DNA of 64,000 nt from Eonycteris spelaea. Its lineage: Eukaryota > Chordata > Mammalia > Chiroptera > Pteropodidae. The position numbers and the translations under genes are program-made. Under the pieces are notes generated by a model that was not told the DNA's origin, made no database searches, and saw only the letters and a list, made by a program, of their open reading frames with translations. Location of the stretch: assembly GCA_003508835.1 (NCBI GenBank), contig PUFA01000003.1, positions 14,237,501 to 14,301,500 of the forward strand. The letters are read 5' to 3'. Shown in pieces: positions 24,425 through 35,385 of this stretch; position 1 is the first letter of the stretch; each line of letters starts with the position of its first letter.

Positions 24425-24453
<29 letters not shown>

Positions 24454-24454
24454 C
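24425..24454. repeat. (AAC)n microsatellite
   Basis: About ten perfect AAC/CAA units. They give the polyasparagine run in the overlapping plus-strand frame and a polyvaline run on the minus strand, so those frames are not genes. Confidence 0.95.
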
Positions 24455-24709
24455 CACAGCAACAGAAAGGAATGACCATGGGGGTGGGGGTGCAGGTGGG
24501 ATGAAATCTTCCCATCTAATTTCAATTCTTTTCAGGATGCATGGAGCACTTGAGGAAGGGGCTACACCAACTTCTCTTTTTGCTTTGTTTTGGTCTATTT
24601 GAAGGTTCTGATGAGATTTTAGAGCACCACACTCTTCTGAAAGTAACTTCTATAACAGCTAGAGTTAGGTGCAGATTAGACTATCAGATCATCCCAAATG
24701 TTTTTCCAT

Positions 24710-24729
24710 GGGAGGGTGGGCTGGGAGGG
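24710..24729 (+). promoter_or_regulatory. canonical G-quadruplex motif
   Basis: GGGAGGGTGGGCTGGGAGGG contains five G3 runs with loops of one or two bases, a very strong quadruplex-forming pattern. It lies about 65 bases upstream of the apparent 5' end of the L1 copy that begins near 24793, so it is probably host flank, not L1 sequence. Confidence 0.75.
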
Positions 24730-24792
24730 AAGGCTATTGGTATTCAAATAAATTCTGGACTCTAAACAAAAATATCTAGAAAACTCCCTCAG

Positions 24793-26232
24793 GGAGTTTT
24801 GGTCAAGTTGGTGGAGTAGGTAAGTGCTGTACTCACCTCTTCTCACAATCACATCAAAATTACAACTAAACTACAGAACAGCCATCACTGAGAGTCACCT
24901 GAAGTCTAGCTGAACAGAAGTCCTACAACTAGAGACATACAGAAGAGGCTACTTCAAGACCTGTAGGAAGGGTAGAGATGAAAACAGTCTGGTCCCATAC
25001 CAGCATATGGTGGTTGAGAATTAGGAGAAATATCTCATCTGTGGAGGTCCCCCATGAGGAGTGAGGCATCCTGGCCCCACCCCGGACTCCCCAACCCAGG
25101 GTTCCAGTGCCAGGAAGAGAAGTGCCTACAACTTTCAGCTTTGAAAACCAGCAGAGATTGTGGCAGAGTGAGACAAAGGGCCTCTGCAGTAGTAGATGCC
25201 CCTATTAAAGGGCCACCCACAGACTTACTTGCTGAAGGACTCACTTGCTCTGACCAACATAGCTGGGATATCAGTTCCAAAGGCACCAGGGACAAATGTT
25301 TCAGGGCAAGGGCTGGAGGGGTAGCTTTCTCCTACATAGAAGTGCTGGCAGAGAGTATTTTTCCTTTGTTGAGCCCTCCCCAACCTGGCTTGCAGAACCA
25401 GGCAGCCGCCATATCTAAGTCTCTAGCAACACAGCTAACACTGGTCACCCTACTTGGTGACTCCCTGAGACCCCCTACTCCAAATATGTGGACCCAGACA
25501 AGCCACCTCCAGTGGACTTTTCATACAAATTGATTGTCTTGGCTCATGTTGCAGACTTTAAAAATCTCTCAAAGGTTCACAAAACCTAAACATGCAGCAT
25601 CTGGCCTTGCCGTACCCCATACTTCTTACTGAGCAGCCCCAAGCCCAGCAGCTGGCCTCAGTTTTCCGCCTGACCTTTTAAGATACTTTTAAGCCCAGCA
25701 TGAGTGACAGCCATCTGCAGATTGTTTGGTGGCTCATGCCAGGTGGCCCTGAGCAGGGCAGAGGCTGCAGCTGAACTTGGCCTGTGGCACGGCCCCTCTC
25801 AGGAGAACCCAGCCTGCATATCCAGTAGCTGGTTTTGGTCTAGCTAGAGCACCACCCAGGGTCACTTCTGAGGATGACACACCTAAAGGGCAGACAGGAC
25901 AAGTAATAGAGCCCTGCTAAAGTGAATCCTGCTCTGTAAGGTCGGCCCCTGCACAATAGCTCCTTCACTGTAGTCACTGGCTACTCCTTACAACCAGTTA
26001 GACCAAGGGTCAGTCCCTCCTACAGACAAGCAAACAGCAACCAAGGCTCAACTACAATAGGAAGATACACACAATCCATTAAAAGGACGTATCTGAAGTG
26101 CCTGACTTAGGTGACCCGGGAAGACTGCCACTGAGCCCCACAGCACACCTCTATATAAAGCCACTCTACTAAGACTGGGAGACATAGCAGCCCTACCTAA
26201 TTCGTAGAAACAAACACAAGTAGGCAGCCAAA
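24793..26232 (+). other. L1 5' UTR region of the 24.8-kb copy
   Basis: About 1.4 kb of GC-richer leader precedes ORF1. Its middle ('agaagtgctggcagagagta', 'ttgagccctccccaacctgg', 'gacaagccacctccagtgga', 'catgccaggtggccctgagc') recurs in the second L1 copy near 51.93-52.27 kb, showing that both copies share a leader. L1 5' UTRs carry the internal RNA polymerase II promoter. A 159-codon plus frame at 25054-25533 is open by chance as far as I can tell. Confidence 0.7.
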
Positions 26233-27111
26233 ATGGGAAGACAAACAAACATGCGCCAAATAAAAGAACAGAACAAAGCTCCAGAAAAAGAACAAAACAA
26301 AATGGAGACAAGCAATCTACCAGGGGCAGAGTCACAACACTGGTTATAGGAATGCTCAATGAACATAGGGGAAAAGTAGATGAACTCAGTGAGAACTTTA
26401 ACAAAAAGATAGAAATCATAAAAGTGGAGATAGAAAACATAAAAAAGAACCAGTCAGAAATGCAGAATTCCTTAGGAGGAATTAACAGTACATTAGAAGA
26501 AGCAAGGATAGAATCAAGATTTAGAGGATAAGATAGCAGAAAACATTCCATCAGAACAGCATCAAGAAAAAGAATCCAAAAAAAATGAGGATAGTTTAAG
26601 GGGCCTCTGGGACAGCATCAAGCCTACCAACATTCGCATCATAGGGATACTAGAAGGAGAAGAGAGAGAACAAGGAACTGAAAACCTATTTAAAGAAATA
26701 ATAACTGAAAACTTTCCAAACCTGGCAAAGGAAATAGACACACAAGCCCAGGAAGCACAGAGCGTCCCAAACAAAGGAACCCAAAGAGGCCTACACCAAG
26801 ATACATCATAATTAAATGCCAACGATTAATTACAAAGAGAGATTCTTAACAGCAGCGCGAGAAAAGCAGTTAATTACCTACAAGGAAACTCCCATAAGAC
26901 TGTCAGTTGATTTCTAAACAGAAACTTTGCCATCCAGAAGAGATTTGCAGCAGTGATGAAAAGCAAGGATCCACAACCAAGATTACTTTACCCAGCAAAG
27001 CTATCATTTAGAATCAAAGGACAGATAAAGAACTTTCCATACAAGAAAAAGTCAAAGGAGTTCATCATTACCAAGCCAGTATTACAGAAAATGTTAGAGG
27101 GACTTCTTTAA
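26233..27111 (+). pseudogene. L1 ORF1 pseudogene (RNA-binding chaperone)
   Basis: Starts at ATG in 'ccaaaatgggaagacaaaca' (MGRQTNMRQIKEQNKAPEKE) and is stopped after about 39 codons. Recognisable further on in shifted frames are a coiled-coil-like region (26360-26520), the RRM segment with NIRIIGI at about 26624-26648 and ITENFPNLAKEI at about 26703-26738, and the C-terminal domain with YPAKLSF at about 26988-27009, ending at TAA 27109-27111. Intact ORF1p is a trimeric nucleic-acid chaperone of about 340 residues that coats L1 RNA. Multiple stops and frameshifts make this copy inactive. A 167-codon minus-strand frame (26048-26551) lies antisense to it and is not a gene. Confidence 0.85.
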
Positions 27112-27145
27112 GAAGAAAAGGGGAAAGAAAAAAAAAAGATAAATA

Positions 27146-27416
27146 TGAATAATAAAATGACGATAATGATGATAACTACATATCTATCAAAAATTACTTT
27201 AAATATAAATAAATTAAATAATCCAATCAAAAGATAGAGTGACTGAATGGATAAGAAAACAAGACCCTTGCATATGCTGCCTACAAAAGACTCACATACA
27301 GAAAAGGATAAAAAAGATGTTTTATGAAAATGAAAACAAAAAAATGCAGGAATAGCAATACTTATAGAAGACAAAATAGACTTTAAAACAAAGGCTGTAG
27401 CAAGGGAGAAAGAAGG
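27146..27416 (+). pseudogene. truncated L1 ORF2 start (endonuclease N-terminus)
   Basis: Translates as a diverged start of the apurinic-like endonuclease domain. NINKLNNPIKR corresponds to the NVNGLNxPIKR segment, followed by WIRKQDPCICCLQKTH-like sequence and DKIDFKTKA near the end. After about 85-90 codons it switches without a gap to 3' UTR sequence ('cccagtaatccacttctggg'). Catalytic residues beyond the first segment, and the entire reverse transcriptase, are missing. Confidence 0.75.
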
Positions 27417-28394
27417 ACCCAGTAATCCACTTCTGGGTATTTATTTGAAGAAACCCAAAATACTACTTTGAAGGAACATGTGAATCCACATGTTCATTGC
27501 AGCATTATTTACAATAGCCAAGATATGGAGGCAACCTGGGTGTCTATCAATGGATGAACACATAAAGAGGTAGTGCATATATATAATGGAATATTACTCA
27601 GCCATTAAAAAAAATGATATCTTGCCATCTGCAACAACATGGATGGACCTAGAGGGTACTGTGCTGAGTGGAATAAGTCAGACAGAGATAAACAAATGTC
27701 ATATGTGGACTCTAGAGAACAGGATAAATAAACAAACAACAAAAACAAGCTCATAGATATAGAGAGCATTTTGATGTTTATCAGATTGGAGGGTGGAAGG
27801 ATGGATAAAGCGGGAGGGGATTAAGAGGTACAAATTGGTAGCTATAAAATAGTCATGGGGATGTAGAATATAGCATGGGGAATACAGTCATTAGTATTGT
27901 AATAACTATGCATCGTGTTAGATGGTTACTGGAGTTATCAGGGGATCACTTCTAAAAATATACAAACGTCTATTCACTGTGTTGTACACCTGAAACTAAT
28001 AATATTGTCAACTATAATTGAAAAAATATAAAAATGTAATAAACAAACAACAAACAAACAAATAAATAAGCATGCCTTCGGGCCTCTGTTCCTGACAAAC
28101 TAAACGGTATTCTTTTCAAGGGTATATGCCCTGTGAAAACTACCCAAGGATGAGGTCTTGGCATGTTCCTCAGGATCGTAATTTTTTAATAACTATCAGG
28201 AGAAGCAGATCTGGAGTCACAATCATGTCTTCACCAAACATCTCTGCAAAGTGAACTAACCAAAGCAATTGACAATGCAAATGCTGTAAGACAAAATACT
28301 CCAATGGAACTGCAGTGCCTCATAATTTAGTTACAAGGATTTACTCACATAAAACAAAATGGGCTATGCAAAACATGTTAAATCAAATTTATTA

Positions 28395-28530
28395 ACCATA
28401 ACTATGCCTCTGAATCACCTGCAGGACAGAGGATCTGGCCACCCCAAAATCATAATATGTGGGTGCAGCCTCTTTTTTACAAGGTTCCATGGCTACTTCT
28501 GATGCAGAGCCAAGTTGAAAGCCTATGATT
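28395..28530. mobile_element. MER5-like hAT fragment
   Basis: 'ctctgaatcacctgcaggac', 'aaaatcataatatgtgggtg', 'ggctacttctgatgcagagc' and 'aagttgaaagcctatgattc' follow the inner part and one end of a MER5A-type element. The terminal inverted repeats are degraded. Confidence 0.5.
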
Positions 28531-28534
28531 CAAT

Positions 28535-29810
28535 ATTTAAAAAATTTAAAAGGGAAGAAAGAAATCCTTGCACAGGCGATCCCACTGAATAACCAGAAAT
28601 TGAGAACGAGCATATAAAATTAAATTCCAGATGGTGCAGCATAGACCTTAGCAATGTGTATTTGCGAGGTAAAATCAATGAGAGTGAGGGTTAGTATAGA
28701 CACAGAAAGTGTCCTAGGCAGGGCAGGACTTCAAAAAGGGGTGGAAGATAAATACAGCGAGAACAAAGGAGCAGATGTGCAAATGAATGTGGATATTCTG
28801 CACTCCTGAAGGAAAACACTGCAAGTTCTAGGGATCAGAGAGAGCTGCCTAGTGAAACAGAAATTTGTGTAATTGAGAGCAGAGAGTCCAGCCCACTTCT
28901 GGAGCAGAAAACGGCCAGAGTACAGCCATCAGAGTAAAAAGAAGAAAAAATGAACAGTCCCAAATATGGCCCATGTTCTATCTCAACAAGTGCACACACT
29001 TCCCTTTTGCCCAAGGCCTCCCCAACTGCCCCACATCAGGGTATTTTGAATCCCTGAGAAATAGATGGTTGGTTTTTACTATCATGCTGCTACCTGGAAG
29101 CCAAGGATTTCTATTTCTGGGTAAGATAGTACACTCTGCTGCATTAAGCAGACAATTAATTTATCCTCTTGGCTGTTCACTACCCATCCTTAATGTACTT
29201 ATAAAAGGAAATACTGCTTACCTAGCATTAATTTGTAGTATCTGAAGTAAAAGGGAATGTAGGAGATGAGACTAAAATCACTGCACCAAGAATCACCCTG
29301 ATCATCATTAGATCATCATGTCAAATATAACTTCATAATATTGTTAGAGAGACACATCAGAGCAGATGGGTAAGAAGGATCTTCATATGAGGAAGTGGAG
29401 TGTTATCACTTTATTTTTTATATTGATATGTCGCAATTACAAAATGTGCTAAAATTCATCTGGTGACCAAGTATATCAAGCTTCTGACAAATGCCACGCT
29501 CTGAGCATCCATGATAATCAAAGCTATCCCATAAATGTGTCTGAGATGAACAAGACTAGGCCCTTATTTGTGAAAATTTTGTTTGTCTAGTTGGATTGAG
29601 AAATAGAGCCAACATCTTAATCAAAAGAACATAGTGATCTACTTGACTAGGCAGTTAGAATGTTCCAGAAGAAATACTTATGCACAGGTTGGTATGACAC
29701 TTTGTTATATGAGAACATAGGCTCAAAGTTGATGGTCTCACAAGATTCTTGTCAGCTCTTAGATACATAATTCTGAAGCATTTAATTTTATTTTACTCAA
29801 AGAAACCTTT
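28535..29810. other. gene-free stretch
   Basis: No supported gene. A purine-rich patch near 28690-28800 ('cctaggcagggcaggacttc', 'gcagatgtgcaaatgaatgt') resembles L2 read backwards, but weakly. The 90-codon frame at 28973-29245 has no recognised domain. Confidence 0.45.
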
Positions 29811-29814
29811 ATTA

Positions 29815-30322
29815 GACTTTTATGGCCTACATGGTTTCACTCCTTAATTGGCATACAAAGCCCTTTGCCATCTAGCCCAAACCTGGTCAAATTTTTCTCA
29901 GATTGTTCTCCCATATAAATTCTGTCCTAATCATGTTGATCTGCATAGTGCCCTCTGGGTGTGCATTATGCAAACCTGCTTTCACACATTGCATCATATT
30001 GTTCTCTAATTGCCCCCCACTACAAATGTCTCTCCACAAATCAAAATCTGCCCAAATTCAAGTCAGTCCCTTCCTCTCACAAGGAGTCTTTCTTGAAAGC
30101 TTCAATATGAAATGCCTTCATGGTAGTATTGGTAGTGTTTGATATCTCCAGCACCATATCTACATCACATTACATGGTTAATTATCTAGGGTCTTTCTCC
30201 CCTTCTAAATGTCAGTTCCTTAAGATCAAGACATATGTTTTAAATAGGTCATCCTCTTTCCAGCATCTAATACAGTACCAGCCCTAGATTTTATGCACAG
30301 TGAGGTCCAGAATCACTCATTT
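29815..30322 (+). mobile_element. L2 LINE 3' fragment
   Basis: About 500 bases follow the L2 3' layout: 'acaaagccctttgccatcta', 'gcccaaacctggtcaaattt', 'catgttgatctgcatagtgc', 'tgcaaacctgctttcacaca', 'ttcaagtcagtcccttcctc', 'aaggagtctttcttgaaagc', and the terminal 'ttccttaagatcaagacata' and 'ctaatacagtaccagcccta'. The 79-codon frame inside is repeat-derived. Inactive. Confidence 0.7.
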
Positions 30323-31039
30323 GTTCATCACTATATTTCTAGAATTTTACATAAAGTTTGGGGAGCTACACGAAGAAGAATGACACTTTTCCTTTTAAGT
30401 TTCTAAAACAAAAAGAATGCCTGCTCCTACCTAGCCTGTAGAAATACACACATCAGACAAATGCCAGAAGAATGGAAGTGTACACATTACTTTCAGTATG
30501 TTGAAAAAGAAAACCTCACTCATCTTTTTAAAGAGAAAAAAAAAAATTACACACTCTCTTAAAGTCAACTTCTATTTGGTTAATAATCTCCAATGAAATG
30601 TAGAGATAAGAACTGAAAACACTATAGAAACATAAAATGAAAGATTTTTATGTTCTAGGAATTGTTATGTAATTGTTATTGATTGGGGGGGTTATTATTT
30701 TTTAATTGTTCATGCCCATTAAAAATTACTCCATCAACAAATATTTATTTATGGGATCTGCTTATACAGGAAGCTAATTAGAAAATCTTGATTCTGTGTA
30801 GGGTACACTGAGAACTGCCTCAGAAGGAAAAAAGGAATACTGTGAAATTCAACTCAACCTTGACCAAGTTACCAATCATAATGGATTTCTACATATTTTT
30901 TATAAAGCATATCAGTATGAATTTAGATTCATCATTGGTAACTATGTAAATGGGAAATTTTGTGTAACCCACAATAAAAATAAAGTCATGGTATAGTAAT
31001 GTGCTTTTTATTGAATCCATTCAGACCTCTTCCATTTCT

Positions 31040-31690
31040 AGAAGCAATTTTCACAAAAAAAGGTCTGTAAAGCAAGACCTTGGTTATGAAAAGCAGCAAT
31101 GTATTTCAGGTACAAACAATGCTAAAATCTGAAATTGAGAGGTTCCCGTTATATTTTGGATCTCCAAAACAAAAAAGAACACCTGCCTCTTACCCCTTCA
31201 TTTCTTCTCCCATTCTCTCCCGGCCTCTGCACATGAATAAAGAATTTGTAATGTTGCCAACCTTGCCACTTAATGATCTCGATGCATCTACATAATAGCC
31301 TCCCGATACTGGCCATTATGGATGAGATTCACGTTATTTATAAATTAGCTCTCTTGTTCCTGCATATTCCTGAGTTTATCATCATTAAGAAGGAGAAATG
31401 TTTCTCAACAAAAGACCCAGGCGCTATGGTGATAGACACAATAGTAATGCTTAGATACACAGATAGGCATGTTTCCATTTTGGTCTTTTTTATCCATCTT
31501 CACTTGTCCCAGATATGCCATTTTCTGATTCTCAGGGTAAAAAATGTTTTAAAATACACTTGCGTATTCATGGACTGTTGGCCATATTCATATTTTTATA
31601 TTCAGCTAATATTAAATGTATTTGGGAAACAGGCCTCAATTTAGATTTGCAATGTGGTATGAAATATCATAAAGGGAAATGACTTTGAGG
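31040..31690. other. candidate conserved noncoding block
   Basis: A repeat-free segment with TAAT/ATTA-rich islands and near-absent low complexity ('catctacataatagcctccc', 'attcacgttatttataaatt', 'gagtttatcatcattaagaa'). A 123-codon plus frame (31273-31644) crosses it, but its hydrophobic, isoleucine-rich translation has no recognised domain. Function is a guess from composition. Confidence 0.2.
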
Positions 31691-32534
31691 CTGTTAGATG
31701 TGGTGCAGCTGGGGAGATGGAGAAGTTTGAAACATCTGTCAGCCCACAATATTTTTACAAACCTTTCCACACTCAACAATACTGAGTGATGTGGCTGCTA
31801 ACCCAGAAAATATAAATACCTGTAGAACACTTGAGCAAGGGAATGAATCTAATTTTCAAATGTTTTATTTAAATTCTAACCAGTTCATAGGCAAAGTTCT
31901 TTTGGAAAGACCAACACCTTCTAGGTGTGGGCATGTGGTTGTGCCAGTTTTAAGAATGGTTTAGTGTATGGCTGAAAAAGGCAAGGAAGAATTTCTCATA
32001 AGGCGTGAAAATAAGAAGAAAGGTTCTGAGGAAAGCAGCTATTTTGAGAAGATGTTCAGTGCCTTCATAAGCACTTAATACATTAACTCTCAGTCTCTTA
32101 TTTGCCTGTAGGCAATTAGCCTAGTGGATTCTGTACAGAGTGAATAAGATCTAACCCATACAAAAGTATAGGTCCTAACTTTACAGGTGTTATATCTTGT
32201 GTCCTCAGGCTAAGCTCTATATCCCGGTTAGTCATCTTGCAATGTTACCTGGGCAAGAGTAAAATCTGATTCTACTGCCTGACAGAATAGTCTATTGATA
32301 TGGAGATAATAGTGGCACTTCTTGTCCACAAAGGACTCTAAGACATCTTTCTACAGTGAGCAAAAGAGCCAAATACAGAAATCAACTCATGGGCAGTACT
32401 TAGTATAGTTTTGATTATGAAGTTGATGATGATGTCATGATGATAAGGGTAATTGTGGTGACCTTAGCAAAGAGGAAGTTCTTCTCCAAGATTTCTGCTA
32501 GTAAAGGGCAAGTATTTTCCTTGTGGGTCTCTCC

Positions 32535-32622
32535 TCAAATAAAAAATAAAAAATTAAAAAATTTAAAAAAAAATAAAAGTAAATAAACCAAAACAAGCAA
32601 AACAGAAAACAAAAACAAAACT
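32535..32622. repeat. A-rich low-complexity tract
   Basis: AAAAT, AAAAC and ATAAA words dominate for about 85 bases ('aaaaaataaaaaattaaaaa' and on). It could be the remnant of a retroposon tail, but no body is identified. Confidence 0.75.
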
Positions 32623-33289
32623 CATTTTATACTGTCTATGTGTCAGTATGTGTGTGTGTATGTGCCTAACCAGCAGGGAACTAAGCCAGAATTATCAGTT
32701 GAGACTGGTGTAAGCATCTAAATTCCAGTTGTGGCCTGAGATAAAGGATGCCCTGTGGTGGTGTATCCTTCTCTCCAGATGTAGATAAGGCTTAAAGTCA
32801 GATAATGAAAAAGCGTTGCCTGTCTCTGGCAAAATTTACATTGATTGGAGGAAAAAATAACTCAACAAACATCCCTGGCTCACTTGCATGATCCTGGAAA
32901 CACATAGTCTATATTCATAAAGCATTTTAGGATAATTAAATATGAGGTTCTAGGACAGTTCAAGATATAATTAATCATTGAAACAAACAATGACTCTGAT
33001 TCAACTAAATGCACTTCACAGTTGGGGAGAGAAAGAGGGCTTAGGTTTTCTTTATAAATTTGCTTAGGGTAGTGGGTTTATAGCACTCCAGTTTGCTATG
33101 TAATTTCTCTTCTACAAGCAGTAGTTTAGAGCCAGCTAATAGATTACACATTAAGAACAAAGAGATGAATTTGTAACAAAAATTTTCAACATGGAAGATC
33201 TTAGATTACATTCAATGGAAACCAAAAAAGTATTGCAAGGGTCACTATCCAATATTAATTATAAAATAACTCAATAATTAGTTAACCCT

Positions 33290-33440
33290 CTTTGAATATG
33301 GTATTTATTTCCTTACCAAAAATGTAAAATCTTTAGATCAGAGATAATGTGATTATATTTGTTTTTTTTCTTATCAGTGTTTAGCATAATACCTTGCAAT
33401 GAGTAGATGCCCAATAAATATTTGTCGATTGATAGCTGGA
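33290..33440 (+). mobile_element. L2 LINE 3'-terminal fragment
   Basis: 'aatctttagatcagagataa', 'cttatcagtgtttagcataa', 'taccttgcaatgagtagatg' and 'cccaataaatatttgtcgat' give the L2 terminus, ending in TGAA-like repeats ('gattgatagc'). Confidence 0.7.
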
Positions 33441-33478
33441 TTAATATTCCCAACATGCAGTTCTGATTATAACATTAT

Positions 33479-33481
<3 letters not shown>

Positions 33482-33521
<40 letters not shown>
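33482..33521. repeat. (AC)n microsatellite
   Basis: About twenty perfect AC dinucleotides between two L2 fragments. Probably polymorphic in length. Confidence 0.97.
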
Positions 33522-33522
<1 letters not shown>

Positions 33523-33523
<1 letters not shown>

Positions 33524-34052
33524 TGCCAGTGGCTCCCTGCTGGCTGTAGAATAAAGTACGAGTCTTTTAGCTTTTAAGTCATTTCATATCTTATAACTGA
33601 GCCCAAACTCATCTTTCTACTTTTAATTTCCTACCATTGCCCTCACGGAGCTCACCGTTTTCTATTTTTGTGTCATACTTCCTTCAATATCTTGGTTCAA
33701 TTTATTTTCTTCATATGAAACATTCATTTTCTCATCATCTCATATCTTTTCTGGTCAAATGTTACTTCCTTCATGTGTCCTTCCCTAATTCTCTCTGAGA
33801 CTCTCAACTTGAAATGATCATTGCCTCCCTTGAAACCCCATAAAACATTAGACATCTCTCTTTCGTGGTTTCTCACATTCTATAGTCATCCTGTGTATGT
33901 CATATTTGCTCTGCCATTCTGTAAATTCCCCAAGGGCAATACCTACCCCCAAACTTTGATTTATCTTTGAAAATCTCAAGGCTTTTAATATCTTTGAACC
34001 CCTAAGGCTCTTACACAGAGAGGTTCCCAGTAAAAACTTGTTGAATTAATTT
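33523..34052 (+). mobile_element. L2 LINE 3' fragment
   Basis: A long collinear match to the L2 3' region: 'agtggctccctgctggctgt', 'agaataaagtacgagtcttt', 'cttataactgagcccaaact', 'ttttctggtcaaatgttact', 'cttcatgtgtccttccctaa', 'cattagacatctctctttcg', 'ctgtaaattccccaagggca' and 'gaggttcccagtaaaaactt', ending in 'gttgaattaatt'. One of the best-preserved old repeats in the window. No intact frame. Confidence 0.85.
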
Positions 34053-34744
34053 GCTATTGATTAATCTATATATAGGAGAGGTAAAAATCTGAGTAGAAAC
34101 TCTGATGGAGCTTTAAAAACGATCTCTTCCTTTTGATACAAAATATTAAAGTTGTATACTGAGTTTTCCTGAATGGTGTGATTTAGCTCAGAAAGCCTTT
34201 ACTAAATGCCATGATTAGTAACTTTTCAGAGTTATTCTGGCCACAGCAGATTCATCCATATCCTAACATGTGCACCTCTTCTGCATTTCTAAAACTCTCT
34301 ACCTCACCTGCTACTGTATAGTTTTTCCTTCTTTGCGTCATTCACCCAACTTCCTTCCTGATGAACTTTATACTTATTCCATCTTTTTGTTCTTGTCTTG
34401 CCCATGTAATTAAAATAGCGAATAACCTGACTAGCTCTCTGGCAACAGTTTTGTCTCTCCGGTTTGGTCCAACACAGCGGCTGTTTGACTTCCAAAGAGA
34501 AAAAGAAAAAAAAAATCATGGGTTTACTCTCTAGGTACATAAATTATCACTATTCTGCTCCCTGGGAGAGAAAGGAAGTCAAAAGCAATAAATACAAAAG
34601 GCACTCCCTACACATGTAGTCATGTTTAACATATGCTGAAGGAAAGTCTATCCTCCAAAATAGCACAAATACTCTGCTTAGAAGATGCCTATACAGTCTC
34701 CCAAATTTCTGGACTTCTCTTAGAGAATGTGACATAATTTTTCC

Positions 34745-34885
34745 AAGAAGACCTCCAAGAAAGTACTAGACTCTGAGATCCTCAAGAGGATGACTATGTA
34801 TTATTTACTAGCACACTCTAAGTATCTAGTGTAGCACCTGTGATACAGTGGACTCTCTATAAATATTTGCTGAATGAGTAAATTT
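34745..34885 (+). mobile_element. L2 LINE 3'-terminal fragment
   Basis: 'tactagactctgagatcctc', 'aagaggatgactatgtatta', 'agtatctagtgtagcacctg' and 'tataaatatttgctgaatga' reproduce the L2 3' terminus. This is the third same-strand L2 end within 1.6 kb. Confidence 0.75.
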
Positions 34886-35169
34886 ATGTTAATAAATAAA
34901 TGGATTGTTTATATAGTTCTTAACTTAAAAAAAAAAAAAAAACTAGTCCAAGGGGTCCCATCCTTTCCTTCTCCTGTGAGCATGCCATGCAGAAGAGCTC
35001 TGCTGTTTGCCTAATGTTCGCTCCTCGAAAATCAGATAACCACAGTCCCAGATAAAGAGAGAAAAGGTTGAGAGCAAGAAGAGGCCATAGGAGGAATAGG
35101 CTTAGAAAAGAGAGCAGGAACAAAGAAGGAATTTATAAATATAAAGCCTTCGTTTGCAGGGTAGTTTAC

Positions 35170-35385
35170 TATATTTGCCAATGTGTTTTTGCATGTGTTT
35201 TCGCTGTTGAGTCTCATGATGATTGGCAATGCAGCCAAAGTAGGTATTATTTCCTCCACACTGCTGAAACTTGACATGCACATTACGCATTATATTACAG
35301 ATAAGAAACCTGACATCTACAGAGCGGACCCAGCTAGTGGGTTACAGCTTTCCTAGTTCCAGAATCCAACTCAGTGTCTATAATG
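35170..35385 (-). mobile_element. probable MIR SINE fragment
   Basis: 'gagtctcatgatgattggca', 'gtaggtattatttcctccac', 'attacagataagaaacctga' and 'gttccagaatccaactcagt' follow a MIR in reverse orientation, with an insertion in the middle. Confidence 0.45.

Larger units (their letters stand above)
24793..28062 (+). mobile_element. L1 element with ORF1 but ORF2 almost wholly deleted
   Basis: A near full-span L1 with 5' UTR, decayed ORF1, about 270 bases of ORF2 start and then directly the 3' UTR. The 5' part begins around 'gggagttttggtcaagttgg' and continues 'gtactcacctcttctcacaa', 'ctgaacagaagtcctacaac'. The 3' end reads 'gaatattactcagccattaa', 'acatggatggacctagaggg', 'ttgtacacctgaaactaat', followed by an A-rich tail. 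A complete L1 is over 6 kb with ORF2 of about 1,275 codons. Here roughly 3.5 kb including the rest of endonuclease, all of reverse transcriptase and the C-terminal domain are absent. This is the architecture of half-L1 (HAL1) elements, which depend on enzymes supplied in trans. No clear target-site duplication was found. Confidence 0.85.

Noticed and set aside
25054..25533. 159-codon plus-strand frame in the L1 5' UTR
   Set aside because: No similarity to known L1 proteins that I recognise. The corresponding region of the second copy near 51.9-52.1 kb is not open in the same way.
26048..26551. 167-codon minus-strand frame
   Set aside because: It lies antisense to the L1 leader and ORF1. Purine-rich L1 coding strands leave long open frames on the opposite strand.
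31273..31644. 123-codon plus-strand frame
   Set aside because: Hydrophobic, isoleucine-rich translation without a domain. It starts inside another frame and has no splice or promoter support.
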